A DNA stretch of 25,666 nt from Ophryocystis elektroscirrha (lineage: Eukaryota > Apicomplexa > Conoidasida > Neogregarinorida > Ophryocystidae), in contig JAQIFP010000095.1 of the NCBI GenBank assembly GCA_030141585.1, forward strand, positions 69,258 to 94,923. The letters are read 5' to 3'. The position numbers were made by a program, and so were the translations under genes. This document shows positions 10,060 to 20,761 of this stretch, in pieces. Within the stretch, counting starts at the first letter, position 1; each line of letters opens with the position of its first letter. The notes under the pieces were generated by a model. That model saw only the letters and a program-made list of their open reading frames with translations. It had not been told where the DNA came from and did no database searches.

Positions 10060-13000
10060 TTAATTTGGTAATTTTTGTGAAGTGTAGCTATTACATAATT
10101 GTTTAATTTCATTAACAGTATTTTTCCAATACTGTTCATGGTCATTATATAGACTTTGAAACTCGTTAGAGACTGATTTCAATTCGCGTAAAGAGTTGAC
10201 TGCACTTTCACAATCTTGAATACATTTACGTACACTCTAAAGAACATTATCAAAAGATATCAAATTTACATCTAGTAAAGACTTATTAAAGTTAGTAGCT
10301 TCTTTATCCAAAGTTTCCAATTGTCTAATTAATTGTATACTAAAATTATATTTTTTACAATTTAAATCCTTTTTGAGCTTTTGTTTGATTATTGATCAAT
10401 AGAGTTATCAAGCTGTTTGTATCCTGAAGTTTATATTCACATCCGTTTGTAAACTATTCAGCAATTAGATTTAGCGTAATTTTCTATATTAATAATAATG
10501 TTTAATAATGAATAATAATAATTAATAATAATAATTAATAATCATAATTAATAATAATTAATAATAAATAATAATATTCAATAGCAGTTTAATTGAGTTA
10601 TCAAATATTAGTGGTGTAAAAACCTAATATACATTATTGTTAGGAAGTTCATATATATATATGTATATATNNNNNNNNNNNNNNNNNNNNNNNNNNNNNN
10701 NNNNNNNNNNNNNNNNNNNNNNNNNNNNNNNNNNNNNNNNNNNNNNNNNNNNNNNNNNNNNNNNNNNNNNATAATTAATAATAATTAATAATAAATAATA
10801 ATATTCAATAGCAGTTTAATTGAGTTATCAAATATTAGTGGTGTAAAAACCTAATATACATTATTGTTAGGAAGTTCATATATATATATGTATATATATA
10901 TGAACTTTATATGTTGAATAGATAACAGATATTTTTATTGGTAATTTATATTAATTACTTGATCAATTTGTAATTGAGTCTCATATAATTTTTGTTGAAA
11001 ACGCTCACGCAGGATATTTTTCTTAAGACATACTTTAGAAAATAGAGTCTATTTGTGTTAATTTAAATATATAATAGTAGCTTACCGCCATGTATAATTG
11101 TAATTGGGTATCTTTTGAAGCCATTAGTACATTATTGGGTAGAGAAACAACTAAACTTTTACATGGCTGATTCTGTTAATAAAAAAATATTATATTTAGG
11201 ACATTTTACTTATTGCTTGTATATATATATATATATATAATTTTAATTTATAAAGCCATATAAACTTTATGCTGAATAAATGTTACACAAAAAAATTTAA
11301 ATATTTGATTTAAATATATATTGAATATAGCTTAAGAATTCTAAATCTGATACTTTATGACTATAACGCATTAATTAATGATTCATTATTCAGCATACAG
11401 TTATGTGCTTATCTATACAACGTACAATACTAAAATTGGTGTCCAATAGATCTATTTCAGGGGTTTCAAGAGGTTTGGATTCAGTAGCATATGCGATATC
11501 TTGGTATTGTTTTTTTTGCTGCTTTAAATCTTGAACAGAAAATGAAAGATCTGTAAAATCTTCAATTTGCTTAACTTGCTTAGGTTTCGTGACATTTTCT
11601 GAAGCTTGATTCCTTTTTTTGTCATTATAATTGTTGTTTGATGAACTTATATCAACAACGTTGAAATTGGAGGAATCTGACGAATCAATTGAACTAGATT
11701 GAATTTTAGAGTTCAAAATTCGGTTCACTGTAAAAGGGTTATCGCATGTTTTCAGGGTTGACAAAAAATAGCAAGGGGTATCTGCAGACTCTAATTGAGT
11801 CATTGGTATATCGATAATTGGTTGAACTGTATCTACAGTACTTTCCGATAAAAACCTTTGTACAGATTTTTTTTGTTCTCTAAGAGCTTCTTTATTGTCT
11901 GTGTCAGTAATGATGTTGACTTCAGCAACATCTGTATAAAAGGGAATTTTGTAATTCTCGAAATAACTTAATGGCTTTTGCTCTTGATCGAACAAATTAT
12001 TTTCACACTCATGGGATACTGCAAACATATGAGTTTATTGAACCATATATAATATATACAAAAAGGCGGATTATTATTAAACAAATCGTGTTTAAATTAT
12101 TTGATTCCAATCATTAATACTATATAATATTAAATAACTTGATTTAATTAATATAGTGTTTACACAGACATCCAAAATTCTTTAGCACTCAATGGTACAT
12201 AAAATCTATAATACTTGTATTAGCCAGTATATTGACAAAGATATAACTATATATATATATTATTAATATATATATATATATGCAATTTATATATTACGAT
12301 CGCTCTACACAAACAGGAAATCTTATTTTCTTCATTTTTTACTATATATTCTTACAGTTTTGATATTTCTCAAAAGTTTCTGGCTTACTACGAAGGTTTT
12401 CTTCTGAGACACGTGAGAACTCATCTGAAAACTCAATTTCCTCTGATAAACTTGTATCGACATCCGCTGTAGATAATTGGGAAATACCTGATATTGTTAT
12501 TCTAATTATATCACTCACCAGATAATATCATTTTTCTTGAAGTTTTTCTGGTCAATAAATCATGTGGCTTATTTTCATAAGAGCTTATTTTTTTTTGAGG
12601 TTCTTTTAAAGAATCATAATCGTTTTTCTACAAAATCAAGATAGATTCAATATTAGTTCAATCATATACAATAAATCATATATTGTCTCAATCATACTGG
12701 ATTTAATACTATACAATAATATATAAACTTATAATATATATATATATATATATACTTTGTTATAAAAAATTACAGGAATTAAAGTTAATTATATATACAC
12801 ATTGTGTATAAATAAATTATAGTATAATTATATTTAGCTATACATTTATATATATACAGTAATATGTTTTGATTGTCGTACCACTAAAACCGAAGATTTG
12901 ATATCATTAGTGCCAGTCTTGTTAATGGTTAATGTTTTTTGTAATTTGGAAATGGGTATAGCTGTTAATTAAATGTTATAATAGAGGACCTTACATAGAT

Positions 13001-15910
13001 TCTCAAAGATTATTCTAATGCTTAAAGGGTGTATCTGTTTTACGCATATTTTTCGTAAGTTCGTGCTCCAGAGTTTAGTGACAAAAGAAAGCCAAATCTC
13101 TGGTATATCAATGTGTGGTTTCTTAGGGTTATTTATTGATAAAGTGCAAGCCCAGTATGGAAGCTCAAGAAAAAAATCGTCTTCATCATTTTGAAACATA
13201 TTGTTTGTATTTTTGTCAAGTTTCGTAGATTCTTCTATTACAATGGAGAATACGTTAAAGTTAATGGATAAGTTTTCCGAGCGTAGAATGAACAGTAGAT
13301 TTGATTCATTTTCAATCCACCATAAAGATGCTTTTGCTTTTACCCTAGTGAGAATAGAGAAACAGTTTCTTTCTTGATTCCACGAAACTAAGCATTTGCT
13401 TAACTTGTAATCGAATTCATCCGCGGGAATTTTCTAAAACACAAAATAATTGTAAATCAAGTCTAATGAGTATATGCACTAATTAATTATTTTAGTATAA
13501 TAATACTTCCACAATGTTTTTTCCTCGAAATATCAACAAATAATTCTACGCTGCATTATTTAATATTTTTATATAAATTATATATTTATTATTATTACAT
13601 ATATAATATATTTATATATAATATATAATATATTTACATATAATATATTTATATATAATATATAATATATAATATATTTATATTTATATATAATATATAA
13701 TATATAATATATTTATATATTATATATAATATGTTTATATATAATATATAATATATTTATATATAATATATAATAAATTATTATTATTATATATTTATTA
13801 TAAAACAGCGAGTTATTTTATCTACCAATGAAAAGCTCAAATGGTAGATAATTCAAGCTAAAGTGCTTTATTTTATTGTCAGCAAATCGTTCATATTGCA
13901 ATTAGTGATTGACTAATTCAATTAGCTATTTATTTTTGAACATAGATTTTTTAAAAACTTAACATTTTACATTTTTTGTACATCATATGATATGTGCCAT
14001 ATACAAATATGTCTAAATTTATGTAATTACCTTAAATGTATCAATGCCATTTTGAAAAGCTTCGCTGATTATTTTTTCGTCTCTTGAATTAAGAGTTGTT
14101 TTACGAATTACCCTCCACAAAATTTCTCCCATAGATATTTGAAGTACGTTATCAGCACAGTGCAGAAAATTTCTTATTAATTGTTGGCTTACAAATAGTT
14201 ATGAATTTGTAGAGCTTACTAAACCTTAAAAAAAAATTTATGCGTTGATAAAGAAGTATAAACTTCATGCATAGTCTCGGGGTCTCGCTATAAATTAATT
14301 TAATTAATTAAATAAATTAAATACGTAAACTCATTCCATATCGTTCAAATCTTTTTAACCATATTTATACATATCCAAATATCTATACATGTATATATTT
14401 ATATATATATTCATATAATACATACTTATACATCTATACATATATATATTGATACATACATAATACGTATTTATAAATAATATATATTTAGACATAATAC
14501 ATAATTATACATAATTATACATAATTATACTTAATACATATATATACATCATTATATATATATATATATATAAATATTAATATGTATATAAATGTGTAGA
14601 TGTATAAATAAACTCATTTGTATATTGCTTTAGTAAATAGACAGTTTGTGCACAATAATCATAAATATATTTTACCGATTGATAAATTTGATTCAGTATG
14701 CTCAAAGTGTCTCCAGCAGAGCTAACATTGTGTTTAATATTTGAAAACTTACCGTGCAGCAATCAAAACATGATAGCCCACAAATTTCACATGTTCTGAA
14801 TACGATTTAATTAACTCCTTAAAATCAACGGATAACATAAAAACCAATGTACGAACTAACTTTCTGCAAAAATATTGTTTGATCATTAAATCATCTAAAA
14901 AATGTGAAAAATGTACTTTTTTAATAGTCTCTATATTCACTACAGATAAACCCACTTTAGTATTACAACTATAATATTGTGATATTTTTCATATATGTAA
15001 TCAAATAATACCTTAAATTTGTTGGAGATTTGGAATTTGAATCCATTAAAAGTTGCTTCACTCGAAGATTATTTTGTTCATCGGAATTATTGTTAATATA
15101 ATTATTAAAAAGTTGAAGAAAATAAGTAGCAACTTCACCAATTAATACTGCGTAGTCTTTATCAGGTTCTGGCTGCGAATAAAATGCACTTAATTGCCAA
15201 TCTTACTGTTACACTTGCAAGTTTTGTATACACTTCAAACAAACGACGAGTAGATTCTTCTGCTGCATTTAAACACACATTTTCTGAACCATGTCCATTG
15301 CAGAAAGTAAACAGATTCCACGCACTTAAAGCATAAGTCCAATTTTTAGCGTTTATAGCCTGCATCATAATTCAACGTTATTATCAACTATTATATATAT
15401 ATATATATATATATGTATAACTGGATTTATACAATAAAATGAGATTATGGATAACTGCGCTAAATTAACTATGAGGACAAAAAGATATACTTGGTTTTTA
15501 CATTAAATTTAGACACAAATAAAAATTATATCTATGTATTTTTGTGCATTTATTTGAACATCAAAGTAAAATAAAGGAATTTTTTAAAATATTACTAAAA
15601 TAGCAATTATAATTCGAGGTACAAATATTATTCTAAAATAAGAAATCACATATTATATGCATAATTGCAGTTTTAGTCTATATATGAACTTAAACATAAG
15701 TTTCAATTTATTTTATATTACATGGCTGCAAAATATAGTTGATTTGGTTATATGTGATTCATCGATTATGCTTGCACATTGATCGGGTACTTTTCTTAAG
15801 TATGCATAAGTATCTTTCAGAACTCGAGTGGTATTTCCAGCTTTACGATATCCATTATAAAGAGACAATGAGTTAAATAAATTTAAAATCTCCGAACTGG
15901 TTGATTTCAT
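10060..15910 (-). CDS. Large multi-domain protein, candidate meiotic chromosome-axis core protein (SYCP2/Red1-like)
   Basis: Seventeen exons join in phase: 15910-15722, 15359-15207, 15172-15012, 14968-14753, 14721-14676, 14287-14220, 14187-14031, 13433-12995, 12961-12858, 12627-12519, 12487-12356, 12018-11399, 11172-11086, 11048-10959, 10453-10359, 10324-10270 and 10236-10060. The product is about 965 residues. Residues 1-330 are all helical and armadillo-like. Then comes 'TFKKIPADEFDYKLSKCL' and a beta-rich stretch with 'ASLWWIENESNLLF' and 'INFNVFSIVIEES' (331-480), a Ser/Asn-rich linker (480-800), and a C-terminal coiled coil (about 825-965). This order matches SYCP2/Red1, which form filaments along meiotic chromosomes and recruit HORMA proteins. 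SYCP2 has an 'F.KI.D.EF' run before its PH-like domain. Nine short introns are 31-43 nt. Exon 15 and the intron carrying the assembly gap are the least certain. The gene model is good; the function is a structural inference. Confidence 0.65.
10544..10897. repeat. 100-N assembly gap flanked by an exact 127-bp direct repeat
   Basis: Positions 10671-10770 are N. The 127 bases before the gap (10544-10670) are identical to the 127 bases after it (10771-10897). This is the usual mark of two contig ends that overlap but were not merged. The true sequence probably has a single copy. It lies within intron 14 of the axis-like gene, so the coding sequence should not be affected unless an exon is missing there. 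Confidence 0.9.
13560..13800. repeat. TATATAATATATAA satellite-like tract
   Basis: About 240 bp made of shifting TATATAA/ATATTTA units in intron 7 (14030-13434) of the axis-like gene. No coding signal occurs in this stretch. Confidence 0.85.
14289..14675. repeat. AT-rich intron 5 with CATAATTATA repeats
   Basis: This 387-nt intron of the axis-like gene has four or five copies of ATACATAATTATACATA-type units (about 14490-14535) and a TA run at about 14556-14571. It starts with a GTAAAA donor and ends TTATAG on the minus strand. Confidence 0.75.
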
Positions 15911-16173
15911 AAAACTAGTAAATTTTAAAAAATAACTTAATACGTTAAATTATGTTTGAAGTCGGTAGTTTAATTACATTATAAATAAGTGTATTTTAGT
16001 GATTATTTAAAGCAATAATAAATAAAATAAGTGCATATTGACTGTATTTCATCTTTTTTTTATTTATTAAGTTAATAGAAAAATAATTTTGGTGCTTTTT
16101 TTCAAGTAAGAATATTTCAACTTAATTTATAAAACAGTGACTATATTAACATCAATAACTGGAAAGTTGAAAA

Positions 16174-16453
16174 ATGGCTAAAAGTACACGCTCTAAAAGT
16201 GTGATATTAAAAAGAAGAAGAAAAAGAGAAATTTTAGCTCGTAAGAAAAATAGTATTTTTATAGTTTGTTATTACAGAGTTAGATTTGCCAACTACAATT
16301 CACGACCCTATGGAAGTTAAAATGACACCAAAAGTATGCTTCTGACAATTTTTTTTATTTTTTTAGAAAAATAAATTTTTGTACCCTGACATTGCGGATG
16401 CAGTGATACCTCAGAAAATTATTAGAAAACCTATTGATTTTCGTCATTCTTAG
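16174..16453 (+). CDS. LLPH/DUF2423-like small nucleolar protein
   Basis: Three exons, 16174-16240, 16278-16333 and 16367-16453, with introns of 37 and 33 nt, encode 69 residues. The start MAKSTRSKS followed by KRRRKRE matches the N-terminal signature of the LLPH/DUF2423 family (MAKS.RSK.KR..R..KR). These are small basic proteins of the nucleolus linked to ribosome production. After that the product is 'LDLPTTIHDPMEVKMTPK', then a tail ending RKPIDFRHS, which I do not recognise. It is shorter than most relatives (roughly 90-130). It shares a 263-bp divergent spacer with the axis-like gene and is convergent with uS4. The gene model is well supported by phase; the family call rests on about 20 residues. 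Confidence 0.6.
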
Positions 16454-16516
16454 TATTTATTTTCACTTGAATTTAGAAAAAAAAAAAATTTTTTTTTTTT
16501 TATAATAAAAATTAAA
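16454..16516. terminator. Convergent 3' spacer with adjacent poly-A and poly-T runs
   Basis: Only 63 bp separate the stop codons of the LLPH-like gene and uS4. It contains about ten A followed by about twelve T, which gives an A-rich or T-rich end on both strands and could form a hairpin. It probably serves 3'-end formation of both genes; this is inference. Confidence 0.4.
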
Positions 16517-17362
16517 TTATTCTTCTTCCTCGGCATTATTATCCGCTAAGCGTAATTTCTTTCTGCGGACTCGACCTGGAGGTCCTCCTCCAAGTGGTGA
16601 TTTAAGAGAAAAGTCTATGTGTTTTTCTGAATCTACTCGTACCATGAATGAGGGAACTGTGACTATTTGACTTCCAACTCTAATGTGACGTTGTAATATT
16701 AAACATCTAGCGTGATGTATGGATCGAGCTAATCCAGATTTGAACACCTTCGTTTGTAATCGTCTTTCTAGGAACTTTGCAGTAGTAAGTCCCAAAACGT
16801 AATCGAGTTGGTCTTCCTTGTGTTCGAGTAATCCTAAACGTTTCATTCTGCGTAATAAAGCAGCTCCTTGGAATTGTCTTTTTTCATCAGTTGGTTCCAA
16901 TGTGAGTAAGTGACGAGCTGCGGAACGGATTTTTGCTAATAAATACTGGACTCTACATAATGTTATATAACGGCTGTTCAAACACTATTACTCAACTTAT
17001 TTGATGTACATACACATATATATATACTTGCATATAAATTTGCATGTCTAATTATTACAAAATTTATATATGTAATCATTTTTTTTAAGCATACCTCCAG
17101 ACTTCACGTTTGTTTTTTAAACCGTATTCACCAATAAGCTTCATTTCAGCATCTAGACGCTCCTAAATGCAATATAAAAGATACTTATTGTATACACATT
17201 TTATTATATATCATTCAAATGTTCATTTTATATTACGCATGTATATGCTTTCATGTATACTTAAATATATGCTTATGCAAGTTCAAACATACATATACAT
17301 ATATATATTTATATATGTATTAAATATTTATATATATAGATATGTGTATTTATATATATAAG

Positions 17363-17393
<31 letters not shown>

Positions 17394-17972
17394 CATTATA
17401 GTTATTTATATGTAGAGATGTTATTTACGCAGAATAAGTCATATATCATAATAATGATGTTATATTATTATTACATATTCATACATGTATAGTAAAATAC
17501 ACTATAAGCAAATAGATAAATGATATATATTTTACTTATTATATTTTCTTAATTGTTTTTGTCTAATAGTTATTATATAAGACAAAAACAATAATTGTTG
17601 TTACATATTTTGCATTATTAGAATATCATTGAGAAATTATGATATACAAATTAAAAAAAATTGAAAACAAATGTTTCCAAAAAAAAGTAAAAAAGAAATT
17701 AACAAAAAACCAGATATACTCAATTGTAAAAAAAATACTACAATCAATTTAATTGTTATTTAAATGTAAATTTTACACAAAGTAAAAATAAACAATCAAT
17801 CAGATTTATTAAAAAAAATATTTAGTAAAAAGCTCGAATTGTTTTTAATTATATTATCAAAAATTTACAGATTGTTAATTTATTATTTACTATTGAAATT
17901 AATAATTACTTTTTCAAATGGGCGTTTAGGAAATCGGAAAACCTTGCTACGGTTGCGATAATTTCTTCCCAT
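16517..17972 (-). CDS. RPS9: 40S ribosomal protein uS4 (RPS9)
   Basis: Three exons, 17972-17910, 17162-17095 and 16952-16517, joined in phase, give 188 residues (human 194). Exon 1 encodes exactly 21 residues ending 'KRPFEK', as in other eukaryotes. Exon 2 gives '[20 protein letters not shown]'. Exon 3 gives '[18 protein letters not shown]', '[16 protein letters not shown]', '[20 protein letters not shown]' and an acidic tail. uS4 binds 18S rRNA early in small-subunit assembly and lines the mRNA entry site. Intron 1 is unusually long here (747 nt) and has TA repeats and a hairpin. The start codon is 58 bp from the divergent start of the RabGGTase beta gene. Confidence 0.97.
17163..17909. other. 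Long first intron of uS4 with TA repeats
   Basis: A 747-nt intron. It holds TA-rich microsatellite (about 17280-17395) and a hairpin. I looked for box C/D snoRNA motifs, common in ribosomal protein introns, and found no convincing C and D box pair. A 64-codon frame in it is low complexity and not a gene. Confidence 0.6.
17552..17592. repeat. 13-bp inverted repeat (hairpin) in uS4 intron 1
   Basis: ATTGTTTTTGTCT at 17552-17564 pairs exactly with AGACAAAAACAAT at 17580-17592, with a 15-nt loop. Ribosomal protein introns in some fungi fold to regulate splicing; a role here is only a possibility. Confidence 0.6.
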
Positions 17973-18030
17973 ATTGCGACGCTGATAAAACTTTTCGTGC
18001 TAAGAGTCAAATCTGTCCCGAAACAGGATA
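17973..18030. promoter_or_regulatory. 58-bp bidirectional spacer between uS4 and BET2 start codons
   Basis: The ATG of uS4 (minus, 17972) and the ATG of the Rab geranylgeranyltransferase beta gene (plus, 18031) are 58 bp apart. Both starts are set by family alignment. The spacer is much richer in GC than the surroundings. It must hold the 5' leaders and at least core promoter parts of both genes. Confidence 0.5.
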
Positions 18031-19273
18031 ATGGTTGAATGTACTTTGAATTATGCAAAGCATAGAAATTATATTATTTCTCAGTTAAATAAAGGCTGGA
18101 AATTTATTCAGAATTTTTCTGATACAAATTATACTCAAGAATTAATTATTTATGAAAGTGTACTAATTAATGGTTTATATTGGTGCATAAGCAGTTTATA
18201 TTTATTATGTCAGAATAGTGAATTTTACCAATTAGAAATTATTAAAGAATACAAAAATTATTTTATTCAAAATTTTGAAAATTTATACATTGATTCTACT
18301 ACTCATGGAATTAAACCTTTTGTAAATTATCCTGATTCTATACTTTCCACTCTACATGGTATACAACTGCTTCAAATACTAAAAATAGAAATTAGTAACA
18401 CTCAAAATTACGGAGAATATGTATCTCGTTTACAGGACCTGAAGTCGGGAGGTTTTAATATCACAGACAAAAATGTATATCCATGGATAGATGAATCGGA
18501 TTTACGCTATACATTATGTGCTTTGGCAATTTTGAAACAATTAAATTTAGATATAAATAAGTATATAGATGTTCAATTATGTGTGCAATTTATAATATCT
18601 TGTCATAATTCAATTGATGGTGGATTTGGAGCAAAACCTAATTTAGAATCTCATGCTAGTTTTCTTTGCTGCGCAATATCAAGTTTAGCTATACTTGGTA
18701 AACTTGATACAATAAAAAGCCGTTTTTCACATCTAAGAAAGTAAGACTCATACACGTCCTGTATTATACGTTGTTTGGTTCATTGAAACCCTAAATAGAT
18801 ATCATAAATTGATAATATGTCAATATATACATCATTGATTAATACGCGTTAATTGAAACTTTAATATAATATGAATACTGAGTATACACGCGCACATAAG
18901 TAAATATATTAGGTATATTAGAAACCGAGTTTTTGATTTTCCGACAGGAAGAGCTGGTAAAAAACCAGATGCGTGTTATTATTACTGGTTATTATGTCCA
19001 GCAATAACACTAGAGAATTATAGAGCAATGAATAATCTAAAAGAAACAGCAATTTATACGGAAAGTGAGTTAAAAAAATTGTTGGAATCTTTATTATTAT
19101 TCCAAAATAGTGAACACGGAGGGTTTCATAAAAATTTAGAATCATCTAATTCCGATGGCTTCCACACCTTTTATGCTTTAGCTGCTTATGCAATTATAAC
19201 GCAATCTTTGAACAAATTCACGGAATTACGTTATATTGAGGCCTTGACCGCATTTCCCGTTTTAAACGAGTGA
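18031..19273 (+). CDS. BET2: Rab geranylgeranyltransferase (type II) beta subunit
   Basis: Exons 18031-18740 and 18913-19273, joined across a 172-nt intron, give 356 residues. With an alpha subunit and a Rab escort protein, this enzyme attaches geranylgeranyl groups to C-terminal cysteines of Rab GTPases. The prenyltransferase alpha-alpha barrel is recognisable from 'KHRNYI' and 'ESVLINGLYWCISSLYLL' near the N-terminus, through 'ISCHNSIDGGFG' and 'ESHASFLCC', to 'GRAGKKPDACYYYW' and 'GGFHKNLESSNSDGFHTFYA'. The zinc ligands Asp256, Cys258 and His321 are all present. The pattern fits RabGGTB better than the farnesyl or type I enzymes. A second AG nearer the GRAGKKPD segment would break the frame, so the acceptor at 18912 is preferred. 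The C-terminal 12 bp overlap the stop of RLP7 on the other strand. Confidence 0.88.
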
Positions 19274-20738
19274 TTCGATTCTATCATTTAACTCAAACTT
19301 CAAATTGCCAAATTCCACATAATTTGTGTCTATGTCAAATGGTTTCCGTACGTTTTGCAACTGGAATGGCCTAAAGTAAAGCACAATTATACTTGATGAA
19401 TCTGACTCCTGTCAATATATAAAAAAACTTACTCTAAAGCTGCTACAATTTCCTTAAAGTTTGTTGAACATGTTTTTACCTAATAATCAATACATATTAA
19501 TCAATATCAAAAAACTTTAGACTTGACGTAATATACTTATTGCCAATATATATATTATAAATAATTATAACAATTATTATAAAAATTATAATAATAATTA
19601 TAATAACAGTTATAATAATAATTATAACATTAATTATAATGATAATTATCACAATATAATAATAATTATTATACTAATAATAATAAAAATTATAACTTAT
19701 AATATATTGTATAATTTATAATTATTTTATATGTGTTCATATATGTAAATTTACACATAGCTATTATAGGGAAATACTTATATCAAAAATGTTTAATTTA
19801 CTTCTTCTATAAGGTCTTCCAAGCAAATTATTCCTAAATGTCCAAAACAAGCTTCTATCATGGCGTTGTCAATGTTTATTTGAGGCTCTATTCTTTCTTC
19901 AACTGGTTTTTCTGTTTGTTCTTGTACAATGGATTCTTCATTTGATGATTTATTCTTTTTTTCTGTTTTTCCCGTTTTGAGACGCAAGTATTTGTTAAAA
20001 AGCTTCCGAAGTTGATTATCTTGAATATATCTAGGCGTAAATAGTTTTTCAAGATAAATAGGTGTAACTATTTTTATATATATTAAAAATAATATATTAT
20101 ATTTAATTAAAATAGATTTGAATTCGTAATCGATATTATTTCAATTTATTTATACGATATTGTGAAGGACTACAAATCAATATATATATATATATACATA
20201 TATACAAAATAACTGATTAGGGAATTTCTTTGTATATAAAATATATTATCCTTACCCATACATAACGAAAGGTTCAATGGATTTTAGTGTTAATAGAGAG
20301 GAAAGATCATTTGGTAAAAGAATTGCAGACCAAAATTTACTAAGATTTAGTTGATTAAGGATTTCTGAGGACATTTTAGAGGGAGGATATCGTTGATTTC
20401 GAACAACAAGTAATATTTTATGCGTGTTTTTATATAAAACTTTTAAATTAACTTTATCTCGAATTTTGATCCAATTTCTAAACCTTTTGGCATCTAGTTG
20501 TTTTACCAATGCTTGATGAACTAATTTTGAAGGAGTAATTAACCCGACATTTTTTTTTTGCTTGGCAATATTCTATAATTATTATGCATTTGGTTTAATG
20601 ACTTACTTTTTTAACTTGTGCTCTTCTTTTCGCTTTACGGGATAAAAGTTCTAGATCATGTTGTTTACGCTTAAGAACCGGTTCTGCTTTTTTTATACTT
20701 TCTCCCTCTTTTCGAGGCTTTAAAGTATATTTTTCCAT
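19262..20738 (-). CDS. RLP7: Ribosome biogenesis protein RLP7 (RPL7L1, uL30 family)
   Basis: Five exons, 20738-20607, 20572-20256, 20030-19802, 19479-19433 and 19370-19262, joined in phase, give 277 residues. RLP7 is a nucleolar paralogue of uL30 needed for pre-rRNA processing at ITS2/27S and is absent from mature ribosomes. A Lys/Arg-rich N-terminal helix (MEKYTLKPRKEGESIKK) is followed by 'KILLVVRNQR', 'LTLKSIEPFVMYG' (family IEPY..WG), 'DNAMIEACFGHLGIICLEDL' (family DN..IE..LG..GIICLEDLI) and a degenerate end, 'EFGNLKFELNDRIESLV'. An Asn/Glu/Lys-rich insertion of about 30 residues precedes the DNA.IE block. Introns are 34, 225, 322 and 62 nt; intron 3 is full of ATAATTATAA repeats. Ribosomal uL30 itself is less likely because the C-terminal GGD.GNRE region is poorly kept. 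Confidence 0.87.
19556..19735. repeat. ATAATTATAA-type repeats in RLP7 intron 3
   Basis: About 180 bp of AATAATTATAA variants inside the intron 19801-19480. It is purely A/T except for a few C and G. No exon-like segment occurs here. Confidence 0.8.
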
Positions 20739-20761
20739 TGTATATCAGTATAACGGGCCTG
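20739..20761. promoter_or_regulatory. 23-bp spacer between divergent RLP7 and YOS1 start codons
   Basis: Both start codons are fixed by recognisable N-termini (MEKYTL... on minus, MTLKISS... on plus) and leave only 23 bp. Transcripts must either start within this spacer with tiny leaders or begin inside the neighbour's first exon, giving overlapping antisense 5' ends. Confidence 0.5.

Noticed and set aside
10325..10358. A 19-nt intron (10358-10340) in the axis-like gene
   Set aside because: It is in phase, but a 34-nt intron from the same donor to the next TAG is also in phase and fits the size seen elsewhere.
11301..11365. Extra exon between axis-like exons 12 and 13 ('HKVSDLEFLSYIQ')
   Set aside because: Open frame, but its phase does not match the GTATGC donor of exon 12, whereas direct joining to the exon at 11172 does.
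17163..17909. snoRNA in uS4 intron 1
   Set aside because: An ATGATG-like C box candidate exists near 17450 but no matching D box or terminal stem was found.
18945..18950. Use of the CCGACAG or GGAAG acceptor for BET2 exon 2
   Set aside because: The first breaks the reading frame; the second removes the conserved GR before AGKKPD. The acceptor at 18912 keeps frame and alignment.
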